Shown here piece by piece: positions 1-7,279 of a stretch of 16,041 bases of DNA. The notes under the pieces are model-generated. The model worked only from the letters and a program-made list of their open reading frames with translations, did not search any database and was not told where the DNA came from. Every line of letters starts with the position of its first letter. Positions within the stretch are counted from its first letter, which is position 1. The stretch comes from Balneolaceae bacterium (GTDB lineage: Bacteria > Bacteroidota > Rhodothermia > Balneolales > Balneolaceae). The position numbers were made by a program, and so were the translations under genes. Location of the stretch: contig JAASTO010000041.1 in assembly GCA_021767245.1 (NCBI GenBank), positions 1 through 16,041 of the forward strand, read 5' to 3'.

Positions 1-551
1 CCTAAAACATCAGAATACAGTTTGCGAGCGGCTTCAATATCGGTTGAACCGATCACCGCGCCAACCACGCCACCGGTTGTTTTTGGGGTTTTGCGCTTGA
101 AAAACTCGTTCCCTTTTACCACTTGCCATATGTTTCCGTAGAGGTCTTTGAGGAAAAAGTTTAGGTCTCCGGCCGGGTTGGTTTTGAGAGGAGTCAGGAT
201 ATCAAGGCCCGATGACTTCATCTCGTTATATGTCTGCTCAACGTCAATGGATTTTATTTTACCATAATTGATACCAAGATCTCCCAAAAGGGGATCAAAA
301 TCAGCGGGCTGGGGAGTCCGGCTGGTGTATTGCCAGATCTCAAAACCGCCACCACCCTTCATATTAAGGGTAAGTATGGCAGTTCGGTCATGTGGTTTCC
401 CTCCGGTGTAGGGCAGCATTAATTCAGCGGTGGCTTCATCCTCAAATACCTTGATATCCATTCCAAAATGTTTGCGATACCAGTCCGTGGCTTTGTGAAC
501 ATTCGGAATGCCAATGCCTATTTGCTGAATGCCTGAGATGACTTTTTCCAT
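1..551 (-). CDS. VOC (glyoxalase/bleomycin-resistance fold) family protein, partial at left edge
   Basis: The reading frame runs from an ATG at 549-551 off the left edge, so the C-terminus is missing; 183 residues are visible. Residues 1-147 form one complete beta-alpha-beta-beta-beta VOC unit: the start GIQQIGIGIPNV, an AxxWYRKHFGM helix at about 21-31, FEIWQY at 70-75 and DLYGNIWQVV at 136-145. A second unit begins at about 161 (GVVGAVIGSTDIEAA), so the protein has at least two units, as in two-module VOC enzymes. Family members bind a divalent metal for isomerase, lyase or dioxygenase chemistry, or bind ligands without catalysis. Here the position that is usually His near the N-terminus is Gln10, and the usual Glu in the closing strand is Gln143, while Glu71 is present, so metal binding is uncertain. 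Substrate unknown. It is the last visible gene of the minus-strand run, 122 bases after the thioredoxin gene. Family assignment is firm; function is not. Confidence 0.85.
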   Translation of the reverse strand, partial: MEKVISGIQQIGIGIPNVHKATDWYRKHFGMDIKVFEDEATAELMLPYTGGKPHDRTAILTLNMKGGGGFEIWQYTSRTPQPADFDPLLGDLGINYGKIKSIDVEQTYNEMKSSGLDILTPLKTNPAGDLNFFLKDLYGNIWQVVKGNEFFKRKTPKTTGGVVGAVIGSTDIEAARKLYSDVL

Positions 552-575
552 GAAATGTTTTCATCCTGAAAGTGA

Positions 576-604
576 AATCCTATTGACCTGATACAGATAG
601 GATT
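576..604. promoter_or_regulatory. 8-bp inverted repeat upstream of the VOC gene (candidate operator)
   Basis: AATCCTAT at 576-583 and ATAGGATT at 597-604 are perfect inverted copies separated by 13 bases. The repeat sits 25 bases upstream of the VOC gene start in the 122-base spacer after the thioredoxin gene. No T-run follows on the minus strand, so an operator or 5'-UTR hairpin is likelier than a terminator. The regulator is unknown. Confidence 0.3.
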
Positions 605-673
605 GTAATTGATAGCCACAAAGGTAAGCTTTTTAGTAACTGCGAAAAAAATAAATACCCGTGAATAAGGAAT

Positions 674-1282
674 TTACTGACCGGATACAGATGTAAGGAA
701 GTCTTTGAATGCCTCGGTATCGTATTTCGCCATACCCTGATGCTCCATCACGATATCTCCCTGTGGGGAAATAACATAGGTGGTTGGGACAACCGAGCTG
801 TCATATACTTTTGGCTTGGCTATGACGGAATAGACCGGAAACGTAAACTCTTTTCTTTCCACGAAATCCCAGGCTTTTTGAGGCTCCCGATCAAGAGATG
901 CCATGACGAACACAACGTCTTCATTGTTTTTCACATCATTATATAGGCGTTGAATATTCGGCATCTCAGCGATACACGGTGGGCACCAGGTGGCCCAAAG
1001 GTTCATAAAAATGGTTTTTCCCTCAAACTCCGAAAGGTATATGCGGTCTCCATCAATAGTAAGCAAAGGCATGTTATATTCTGCCCTTTGCCCATGCATG
1101 ATGGATTCATCCGTGTCGGGCTGCATAATACCCGTGTAAAGCAGGACACTTTGTAAGCGGCCAATAACTTCCGTGTGATACCCGCTGGCATACAAAGCCG
1201 CCCCGATCAGGATAATGAAGATCCATTGGGTGACCTCTTTTTTGAAGGATGATTTTCTCTTATTTGATTTGGCTTTGCCCAT
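674..1282 (-). CDS. TlpA/ResA-like membrane-anchored thiol-disulfide oxidoreductase
   Basis: A 202-aa protein with a basic cytoplasmic N-terminus (residues 1-16), one membrane segment (about 19-34) and a thioredoxin-fold domain (about 68-200) predicted to face the periplasm. The redox motif WCPPC is at 99-103, preceded by FMNLWAT, and the thioredoxin cis-proline is P166 in VVPTTYVI. This is the TlpA/ResA/AhpC-TSA-like layout, whose members reduce or oxidise periplasmic protein thiols, for example in cytochrome c maturation or envelope stress. No cytochrome or Ccm gene is in the window, so the client is unknown. Length and anchor are normal for the family. The ATG at 1280-1282 is the natural start because the basic N-terminus and anchor follow directly. 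It lies 66 bases downstream of the deiodinase-like gene, same strand, possibly co-transcribed. Confidence 0.9.
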   Translation of the reverse strand: MGKAKSNKRKSSFKKEVTQWIFIILIGAALYASGYHTEVIGRLQSVLLYTGIMQPDTDESIMHGQRAEYNMPLLTIDGDRIYLSEFEGKTIFMNLWATWCPPCIAEMPNIQRLYNDVKNNEDVVFVMASLDREPQKAWDFVERKEFTFPVYSVIAKPKVYDSSVVPTTYVISPQGDIVMEHQGMAKYDTEAFKDFLTSVSGQ

Positions 1283-1348
1283 ATGTTAATAATCGAGCTA
1301 ATAGTTTAAATTTGAGGGGTTGTTATAACGAGTGACCAACGACTCAGA

Positions 1349-2017
1349 TCACATAAAAGTGGCAATTTCATTCAGTGATTTCTTTGTGATATCAGGAACC
1401 TGAACATCTTCTTCCGGATAACCGACCACCAGTAAGAGGAATGGTTTTTCGTGAGAAGGGCGACCCATGATCTCATTTAAGAATCCCATAGGACTTGGAG
1501 TATGTGTGAGCGTAGCCAACCCGGATGCGTGCAGGGCGGTGATCAGTATACCGGTGGCAATACCAACCGATTCCTTCACATAATAATGTTTCTCTTTTTC
1601 ACCGCTTTCATCCATGTTATAATTTTGGGCAAAAACCCCAATCAAATAGGGGGCCTTTTCGAGAAACGGTTTCTTTTCGTCGGTGCCAAAGGGTTGCAGA
1701 TCTTTTAGCCAATCTTCAGGGGCCCGGCGATGGTAGAATTCATGCTCTTCTTTCTCAGCCTCGAACCGGATCTTTTTTTTGATTTCGGGATCGCTTACAA
1801 CCACAAAATGCCAGGGTTGTTTATTGGCTCCGTTAGGTGCAGTTCCGGCAGCAAGTAGACAATGCTCAATGATCTCCCTTGGAACGGCTCGGTCTGAGAA
1901 ATCCCGAACCGTACGACGACGCTTCATGTGTTCGTAAAACTCAGCTGCCCTTTTTTTCATTTCCGAGACGGGATGTTCTTCAAAATCTGAATGGCGAACA
2001 AAGATGGGTGCTCTCAT
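1349..2017 (-). CDS. Nitroreductase-superfamily flavoprotein of the iodotyrosine deiodinase (IYD) type
   Basis: A 222-aa FMN-dependent nitroreductase-fold protein. The FMN phosphate-binding RRRTVR is at 33-38, followed by AGTAPNGANKQPWHFVVV (57-74), HYYVKESVGIATGI, and GRPSHEKPFLLLVVGYP near the C-terminus. Compared from memory with human IYD, it aligns along its length, including the lid segment. The three residues that clamp the iodotyrosine zwitterion in IYD (Glu, Tyr four residues later, Lys 21 residues further) are present as E91, Y95 and K116. The Thr that hydrogen-bonds flavin N5 corresponds to T173 before P174. IYDs reductively dehalogenate mono- and di-iodotyrosine, and also bromo- and chlorotyrosine, with reduced flavin. 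No signal peptide or anchor, so cytoplasmic. The start ATG at 2015-2017 is followed by a short extension before the domain, which is normal. Active dehalogenation is an inference; other nitroreductase activity cannot be excluded. Confidence 0.85.
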   Translation of the reverse strand: MRAPIFVRHSDFEEHPVSEMKKRAAEFYEHMKRRRTVRDFSDRAVPREIIEHCLLAAGTAPNGANKQPWHFVVVSDPEIKKKIRFEAEKEEHEFYHRRAPEDWLKDLQPFGTDEKKPFLEKAPYLIGVFAQNYNMDESGEKEKHYYVKESVGIATGILITALHASGLATLTHTPSPMGFLNEIMGRPSHEKPFLLLVVGYPEEDVQVPDITKKSLNEIATFM

Positions 2018-2079
2018 AATTTTAGACCTGAGGGTGTGTAAATTTTAAAAAAGGAAATTTTCAAGAAAGCAGAGCCGTA

Positions 2080-2502
2080 CTATTTAACGCCGGAACCTTT
2101 TGCCAGCCACCAGGGGTGTACTTCAACTTTAAGACGACCTGCCTTTACCATGGGGTCATTCTCAGCATATTCACGGGCTTGTTCAATAGTTGCTACATTG
2201 TACACAGAAAACCCACGAAGATCTCCTTCACCACCGCTTGGCCCGTTTAGGTTTATGATGCCTTTTTCGTAAAGGTCACCCAGATAAGCAAGGTGTTCTT
2301 GCTGCAGTTTCATGGCTTCTTCCTGATCTTGACTGCGGTTCTCTCCACTTTTTAGAAAGACGATAAAGTATTTTTGCATGGTCATTTGTTCGCCGGCCCA
2401 TTCGTACTCAAAGGTTTCGGGTTGAGCCGTTGTGTCTGCTTCCTGAGCATAAGTCAGTTGGGTTGTAAGAATGAGAGAGAAAAACAGAATTAGTGATTTC
2501 AT
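2080..2502 (-). CDS. Secreted YCII-domain protein
   Basis: A 140-aa protein with a clear signal peptide (MKSLILFFSLILTTQLTYAQ, residues 1-20, cleavage near A19/Q20), a short linker to about 42, and a YCII (YciI/DGPF-like ferredoxin-fold) domain at about 44-132. Typical elements are YFIVFLKSG, the HLAYLGDLYEKGIINLNGP helix-strand, GFSVYNV, the ENDPMVKAG helix and the closing VEVHPWW. The family's conserved His and Asp correspond to H70 and D116. Most YCII proteins are cytosolic, so export is unusual. The family has few known reactions; TftG, a chlorinated-hydroquinone dehydrochlorinase, is one. The ATG at 2500-2502 is 25 bases after the barrel/M23 gene, implying co-transcription, and the deiodinase-like gene follows 62 bases later. 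Domain and secretion are well supported; the reaction is unknown. Confidence 0.85.
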   Translation of the reverse strand: MKSLILFFSLILTTQLTYAQEADTTAQPETFEYEWAGEQMTMQKYFIVFLKSGENRSQDQEEAMKLQQEHLAYLGDLYEKGIINLNGPSGGEGDLRGFSVYNVATIEQAREYAENDPMVKAGRLKVEVHPWWLAKGSGVK

Positions 2503-2527
2503 ACTGAGTGAAATAATTGGGTGAAAG

Positions 2528-3595
2528 TTAAAAGTGAATATAAGATTCGGGGTTTACATGTGTGCCATCTTTTATGATCTCGAAGTGTAGATGTACACCG
2601 GTAGAGGTTCCGGTATTTCCTGCGCGCCCAACCTCGTCTCCTTTTTTGACCGAATCACCTTCTTTTACACTGATCTTACTCATGTGTGCATAAACGGTTT
2701 CGTAGCCATTTCCGTGTTTAATACGAACCATTTTGCCATAACCACGACCGGTACCTGCTTTGACCACCACACCGGCTTCAGCTGCATAAATTTTGTCTCG
2801 TAAACTCGCCTTAAGATCAACCCCTTGATGCACACTTCGCCAACGGGGGCCAAATGCTGAGGTCACGTAGGTATCTCCCAAAGGTTCCGAGAAATTTACG
2901 GACGAGGTACGGATAAGCGGAGGGAGATCTCGTTTGGTCTTTTCCCCACGGTTTTTTGGCCGGCTCCAGGGAATACCGATCGAAACACCAACTGACACAG
3001 ACACAGGGCTGAATTCGAATGACCGGAATGCAGGATTTTCATTAAAGTTTCTTTGTGGTATGATCGAGGAAGGAGTGTTAAAGGAATGAGAAACTTCGGC
3101 CTGCAATCGTACAAAATTCAGCAGATAATATTTGATGCCGGCAGTGAGGGATCCTGTAAGATTGTTTTCTCCTCCGGTAGTTCCGGTCCAGATCGGGTTT
3201 CCATTTTGATCTGTTGACCTCATAGTAATATCCCAGATCTTGCCGGTTTTAACACCTCCATAAACCCCAAATTTTGGCCACTGTAGCCCGATGGTCCCTC
3301 CAAGATTAACCTGATTGAAATTTATGGGCCCACCAATAAACAGATCTTCCTGATCGTGAACCAAAAACTCTGTTTTCCCGGCAATATAGAGCCGGTATAA
3401 CAGATAGCGCTCCAATTCGATCTCGATCATTCCTTTTGTCACACCGTCAATATCAACAGGATAGCTTTCGTTTGGAACATAGTTCAGCCCGATATTTTGG
3501 ATACTGTATCCTGCTGATAACCTCCAGTCCTGCCCCAAAGCAGAGAAGTTGACCAGCAGACATAAAAACCCAATAAGAAAAACAGGTTTTATCAT
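2528..3595 (-). CDS. Outer-membrane beta-barrel domain fused to M23 (LytM) metallopeptidase
   Basis: A 355-aa exported protein in two parts. After a signal peptide (1-22, MIKPVFLIGFLCLLVNFSALGQ-like, cut near G21/Q22), residues about 23-212 are amphipathic beta-strands with aromatic girdles and short turns, resembling small Bacteroidota outer-membrane barrels. After a basic linker (about 212-225), residues about 240-355 are an M23/LytM domain with HQGVD (H256, D260), YAHM (H304) and HLHFE (H335, H337). These give the full Zn-ligand and catalytic set of active lysostaphin-type peptidoglycan endopeptidases. The frame stays open to a TTG at 3650-3652, overlapping the upstream stop. I prefer the ATG at 3593-3595 because the signal peptide starts there. 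It follows the membrane metallopeptidase gene by 46 bases. Likely peptidoglycan cleavage while tethered at the outer membrane (inference). Confidence 0.82.
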   Translation of the reverse strand: MIKPVFLIGFLCLLVNFSALGQDWRLSAGYSIQNIGLNYVPNESYPVDIDGVTKGMIEIELERYLLYRLYIAGKTEFLVHDQEDLFIGGPINFNQVNLGGTIGLQWPKFGVYGGVKTGKIWDITMRSTDQNGNPIWTGTTGGENNLTGSLTAGIKYYLLNFVRLQAEVSHSFNTPSSIIPQRNFNENPAFRSFEFSPVSVSVGVSIGIPWSRPKNRGEKTKRDLPPLIRTSSVNFSEPLGDTYVTSAFGPRWRSVHQGVDLKASLRDKIYAAEAGVVVKAGTGRGYGKMVRIKHGNGYETVYAHMSKISVKEGDSVKKGDEVGRAGNTGTSTGVHLHFEIIKDGTHVNPESYIHF

Positions 3596-3641
3596 TGATT
3601 CAGGCAATAGAATAGTTGTGCAAAATATGATCTTAGCATAA

Positions 3642-5774
3642 TTACGTATCAATATAGTTTCTGTTTTGCAAAAATGAGAGCCATTCTGATTGTTCCGTAA
3701 GTCTTTCTTTGTAACGGGTTCTTAGGTCTAATGACATAAGGGTTTCGATCAGGTCATTCGCCATGGCATATTCACCAAGATAAGCTGTTTGATGAATGGC
3801 CTTTTCAAGGATATCGAACCATTCTGATATGATTGCCTCCCGGGGCAGTAAACGGAGGTATGCGACTGTTAAAGTAAATTTTTTATCATCCAATGCCCGG
3901 TTTAAAGTCAATAGTTGATTTGGTATGTTCATCTTAGGGAACTCGTCTGTGCTAACCAGTTTAGACGAGTATCTTTGATCAAGCAGGTAGTTCCACTGGG
4001 TGCTATCCTCCCGTAACTCCAGTGTGAACCTGAAATTCCGGGCTGCTGCTGATGAAATATCTGTCCTGAAACGACTCAGGTATTCCGATGCGGCATCAAA
4101 GCCCTTTGAGAGATAAAGGGCATCGGCGTAAAGAACATTAATATTCAGAAGTGAATCTCTATCATGGTGGATTTGAATGACTGATTCCGGTTCACCCAAT
4201 GATAGTTTAGACCGGATCCACTCCGCTTTGATGAACGCATTCTCAGAATTCAATGCATGGAGATCATCGAGTAAGAGGTAAGCGTTGAGAGTGTCTTCAG
4301 ATGCCATCAGGTAATTATAGTCATCCCATAGCCTTAACTCTTTTGAGATAGCATGCGGACATTCTTTCTGGAAAAGGGATCGTTGTGCGAAGATGAACTC
4401 TGATATTTGTTGATCCACGGAATCGAGTTCAGTGGCTAGAAGGGTGTTGTGCCACCCATTGATGAGGTCCTCAAATGAGCTTGAATAAGTATCCTCGATG
4501 TTGGCAGTGCGGTAAGCCTGTTTGAGATCCTCCACGGGATGCTGATCAAGCAGATATTCAACAAATGACCCGGCCGTAGTGTAGCTGATGGATCCGGCGC
4601 TTCCGTAAAATCCGGTGAGTGATAAAGCTGATCTCATGTCTTCAGCATTCGGGAGGGATTCGTCAGCCGCTACGATTTGATGAAGAGTTGATCGGGGTGA
4701 AGCATCCTTGGCGATACCTTCTGCCAGTCCTTCGATCAAACCTATGCTCCAGCTTCCATTGAAAAGTCGATTTCCAAACTGTTTGGAGATCACGTGGACC
4801 ATTTCATGCTTAAGTACGCCCTCGAGTTGTTGCTTGGCTATGTGCAATTGATCCTGTTCTAACCAAATGGGTACATAACTCGTAAATTTTGCGCCGGTGA
4901 TTTCCTTTTTCTGCCAGGCATGTGCATACAGGTAAGAATGAATGTTTCGGCCTTTTGGCCAGTCAATATCTAATTGATCTATGATCTGCTGAAAATGGAA
5001 TTCATGTCTCGTTGCCCAGTACCGGATCTCATCCTGAGTGTAAAAATCTTTGTCAAAATAGATCTCAAAATGCTCTGTTTGAATGTGACCGCCAAGTTTT
5101 TTCTGGATCGAATGCGTTGGGCTTGTAATACCGGTTTCAGGCAGGTTCAGGTAAAAGAACGCAAGAAAAATGAGTATTGCTCCGGAAATTATTTTTGAGC
5201 TTACAGTCCTTTTCCAATCAGGTATCACCCAAAGCAGGCTAATCCAAAGCAAGGTGCCAAACCGAAAGATCAGGAATGAACCTGATACTTTCACAGCTTC
5301 GTCATAAATGGGGCCCGGCCAAACGCCCCATACATGGTTATAAAAATAGACCTGGGGAAGCATAAAAAACTCGATCAGTAAAACGCCTGCGGCACAGAAA
5401 AGGAGTGTGAAGGTCAGGAGCAGTCTTGGAAAGGGCAGGTTCATCTTCCGAATAAATCGTCCGATAGAGGTGCCCAAAAAGACACTTGGAATGGGAATAA
5501 GGATCCAGAAGGCAATTCCATCAAAGGTCAGGCATCCTGATATCCAGGCATAAATGAATAAAGGGATCGAGGCGAGATATAACCGGCTTAATATATTGAG
5601 TGAGCTGAATATGTCCCGATCCGATGATGAGGAGACGGCTAAAAACCCGGCCCAAAAACAACCGATGGTTCCTGCCAGCATGGCTGACTCAAAATGCAGG
5701 TCACGAAGAAGTGGGATGGGTAGTAAAGCCACCCCGGCTAACACCGGAAGTATATATAACAGGACCTTTTTCAA
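3642..5774 (-). CDS. Polytopic membrane protein with peptidase-MA-like HExxH domain and helical C-terminus
   Basis: A 710-aa protein. Residues 1-212 hold about seven hydrophobic segments (roughly 4-20, 31-48, 65-80, 86-102, 117-139, 165-185, 195-211). A soluble gluzincin-type domain follows: IQTEHFEIYF (231-240), HEMVH (323-327) within a VLKHEMVHVIS helix, then GLIEGLAEG with the likely third zinc ligand E348. A further segment (YTTAGSFVEYLLDQH, about 397-411) matches the usual peptidase-MA-like layout. Residues about 440-710 are helical and TPR-like, with no catalytic motif. The predicted site of action is the periplasmic face of the inner membrane, though topology is not certain. Substrate unknown; no specific gene name applies. 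It heads an apparent transcription unit with the barrel/M23 protein. The same core motifs recur in the 978-aa protein at 12669-15605. Confidence 0.8.
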   Translation of the reverse strand: MKKVLLYILPVLAGVALLPIPLLRDLHFESAMLAGTIGCFWAGFLAVSSSSDRDIFSSLNILSRLYLASIPLFIYAWISGCLTFDGIAFWILIPIPSVFLGTSIGRFIRKMNLPFPRLLLTFTLLFCAAGVLLIEFFMLPQVYFYNHVWGVWPGPIYDEAVKVSGSFLIFRFGTLLWISLLWVIPDWKRTVSSKIISGAILIFLAFFYLNLPETGITSPTHSIQKKLGGHIQTEHFEIYFDKDFYTQDEIRYWATRHEFHFQQIIDQLDIDWPKGRNIHSYLYAHAWQKKEITGAKFTSYVPIWLEQDQLHIAKQQLEGVLKHEMVHVISKQFGNRLFNGSWSIGLIEGLAEGIAKDASPRSTLHQIVAADESLPNAEDMRSALSLTGFYGSAGSISYTTAGSFVEYLLDQHPVEDLKQAYRTANIEDTYSSSFEDLINGWHNTLLATELDSVDQQISEFIFAQRSLFQKECPHAISKELRLWDDYNYLMASEDTLNAYLLLDDLHALNSENAFIKAEWIRSKLSLGEPESVIQIHHDRDSLLNINVLYADALYLSKGFDAASEYLSRFRTDISSAAARNFRFTLELREDSTQWNYLLDQRYSSKLVSTDEFPKMNIPNQLLTLNRALDDKKFTLTVAYLRLLPREAIISEWFDILEKAIHQTAYLGEYAMANDLIETLMSLDLRTRYKERLTEQSEWLSFLQNRNYIDT

Positions 5775-5831
5775 TAGTTGAAGAGTGATTTGTTGAAATG
5801 GGTGATATAAGTTAGGAAAACGGATCGAATG

Positions 5832-5844
5832 GAAGTAGAACTTC
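5832..5844. promoter_or_regulatory. Short inverted repeat upstream of the membrane metallopeptidase gene
   Basis: GAAGT (5832-5836) and ACTTC (5840-5844) are perfect inverted copies with a 3-base spacer, 57 bases upstream of the 710-aa gene start. The location fits an operator, but arms this short can arise by chance and no regulator gene is nearby. Confidence 0.2.
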
Positions 5845-5892
5845 TAACAAGCTCAAATTAAACGAACAAATTAAGGTTGTCTCATTCCGTAG

Positions 5893-6273
5893 TTAACTCG
5901 CTGATCCCGCCCAATAAACCCACCAGATCAAAACAAATTGTAAGGGTAAACGAAGCAGAAGTGCCAAAACAAAAAATGTGAAACCTTGTCGTTTATGGTA
6001 TTTCCTGAACATCTCAATGTTGGCGGGGAGTACAGAAAGGAGCAATAATATCAAACCCCAGGAGGCATAGGGCAGTAGAGCAGGGATCATTAATCCAATC
6101 CCACCGGCTATCTCAAAAAACCCGCTGACCAGCACCAGTGGTTTATGCCAGGGCAGATAATTCGGCATGATCCTCATAAAAAGATCCGGTTTCAGAAAGT
6201 GTAATACTCCGACGATAACAAATAAGGAGCCGATGAGATACCGGTGAAGCTGAGGGTCTAAAAATATACTCAT
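5893..6273 (-). CDS. DoxX-like four-helix membrane protein
   Basis: A 126-aa protein with four hydrophobic segments (about 12-29, 44-64, 68-84, 98-122). The first helix leads into GVLHFLKPDLFMRIMPNYLP, then SGFFEIAGGIGLMIP and SVLPANIEMF, a pattern typical of DoxX/DoxD-like small membrane proteins. Members are often linked to redox or sulfur metabolism, but most have no defined function. The frame is open upstream to a GTG at 6331-6333, which would add 20 polar residues. I prefer the ATG at 6271-6273 because the first membrane helix then starts close to the N-terminus and length fits the family. It lies between proline dehydrogenase (96-base gap) and the metallopeptidase gene (118-base gap), so it may have its own promoter. 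Confidence 0.75.
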   Translation of the reverse strand: MSIFLDPQLHRYLIGSLFVIVGVLHFLKPDLFMRIMPNYLPWHKPLVLVSGFFEIAGGIGLMIPALLPYASWGLILLLLSVLPANIEMFRKYHKRQGFTFFVLALLLRLPLQFVLIWWVYWAGSAS

Positions 6274-6306
6274 GTAAGTTGAGGTATTTTGTGCGGAGGG
6301 ATTGCG

Positions 6307-6341
6307 GTGTTGAAGTAACAGTGCCTTTATCACTGCAACAC
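6307..6341. promoter_or_regulatory. Two-part hairpin between proline dehydrogenase and DoxX-like genes
   Basis: GTGTTG (6307-6312) pairs with CAACAC (6336-6341), and inside it CAGTG (6319-6323) pairs with CACTG (6331-6335) around a 7-base loop; six unpaired bases (6313-6318) bulge on one arm. It lies 34 to 68 bases ahead of the preferred DoxX start on the minus strand. There is no clear U-tract, so a 5'-UTR structure or an operator is possible; chance is not excluded. Confidence 0.25.
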
Positions 6342-6369
6342 ATTAACACCCGTACATCAAAATCCCAAA

Positions 6370-7221
6370 CTAACTCTTGAACATGGTGCTCAATACAAAC
6401 CAGATGTTTTCTTTTCGTTCAGCCAAGCGACGGGTAAAATAAGGAAGCCAATCCGTGCCAAAAGGTACATAGATCCTGGTTTTGAAACCTTCATCGGTCA
6501 ACTGTACCATGGTGTCTTCCCGAAGCCCATACAGCATTTGAAACTCGAAACGGTCCTTGGGAATGTTGTTTTGAGCCGAGTAAGCTTTTAGCCAATCTAT
6601 GAGTTCATCATCGTGAGTACCGAATCGTGGAAACTTTGTTTTCTCCAACAAAACTTTGGCCTGATCCTTGAAAGCTTCCCGAATATCGGGCATGTTCTGT
6701 AAAGCGATCTTTGATGGCTCTTTGTATGCTCCTTTCACTAAACGAATGTCTGCCCCTAACTCAGCCAGGGTTTTAATATCGTTATGGCTTCTCAGTAACA
6801 TAGATTGAATGACTGTACCTACGTGTTTTCCATATTTTTCAAAGGCTTCCTGAAAGATATCGAGAGTTATCTGAGTATAATCTGAGCCCTCCATGTCGAT
6901 CCGAACGAACTGATCGTGCTTCTGGGCCACATCAAGCAGACGAAATAGATTTTCGCGGCAGAAATCTTCATCGATATCCAATCCCATCATGGTGATCTTA
7001 ATGGATATGCTGCTATTCAGATCGTGTTCCTTGATGCCATCCAATAGCTTTATGTAGTTATCAACTGTATCAGTGGCGGTCTGCCTGTCTTTCACGTTCT
7101 CACCCAGGAGGTCGAGAGTCAGTTTCAGGTCTTTGTTATTAAGCTCTTTGGCTTTGGGTATCGACTCGGTAAAGGATTCACCGGCAACAAATCGTTTTGC
7201 AAAAATGAAAGGTAACTTCAT
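6370..7221 (-). CDS. Proline dehydrogenase, monofunctional (FAD-dependent)
   Basis: A 283-aa protein covering the proline dehydrogenase (beta/alpha)8 barrel. It oxidises L-proline to pyrroline-5-carboxylate using FAD and passes electrons to the membrane quinone pool, the first step of proline catabolism. Landmarks in order: SIKITMMG with K75, FVRIDMEGSDY (D109), VIQSMLLRS, RLVKGAYKEP (160-169, K163), FGTHD (200-204), FEFQMLYGLRE, RIYVPFG and the substrate carboxylate-binding TRRLAERKEN (263-272). This matches short monofunctional PutB/FadM-type enzymes of about 300 aa rather than bifunctional PutA; the partner P5C dehydrogenase is not in the window. The start ATG at 7219-7221 has a GGAG at 7226-7229 upstream, spaced four bases. 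It is divergent from the DUF4097-like gene across a 111-base spacer that could carry shared control. Confidence 0.92.
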   Translation of the reverse strand: MKLPFIFAKRFVAGESFTESIPKAKELNNKDLKLTLDLLGENVKDRQTATDTVDNYIKLLDGIKEHDLNSSISIKITMMGLDIDEDFCRENLFRLLDVAQKHDQFVRIDMEGSDYTQITLDIFQEAFEKYGKHVGTVIQSMLLRSHNDIKTLAELGADIRLVKGAYKEPSKIALQNMPDIREAFKDQAKVLLEKTKFPRFGTHDDELIDWLKAYSAQNNIPKDRFEFQMLYGLREDTMVQLTDEGFKTRIYVPFGTDWLPYFTRRLAERKENIWFVLSTMFKS

Positions 7222-7279
7222 AAAACTCCAAAATGGTTAGGCGAAAAAGTTAAACAATATTACAGACTCAATCAGTACA

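Noticed and set aside
3596..3652. Longer N-terminus of the barrel/M23 protein from TTG at 3650-3652
   Set aside because: It overlaps the upstream stop and puts 19 residues before a clean signal peptide starting at the ATG 3593-3595.
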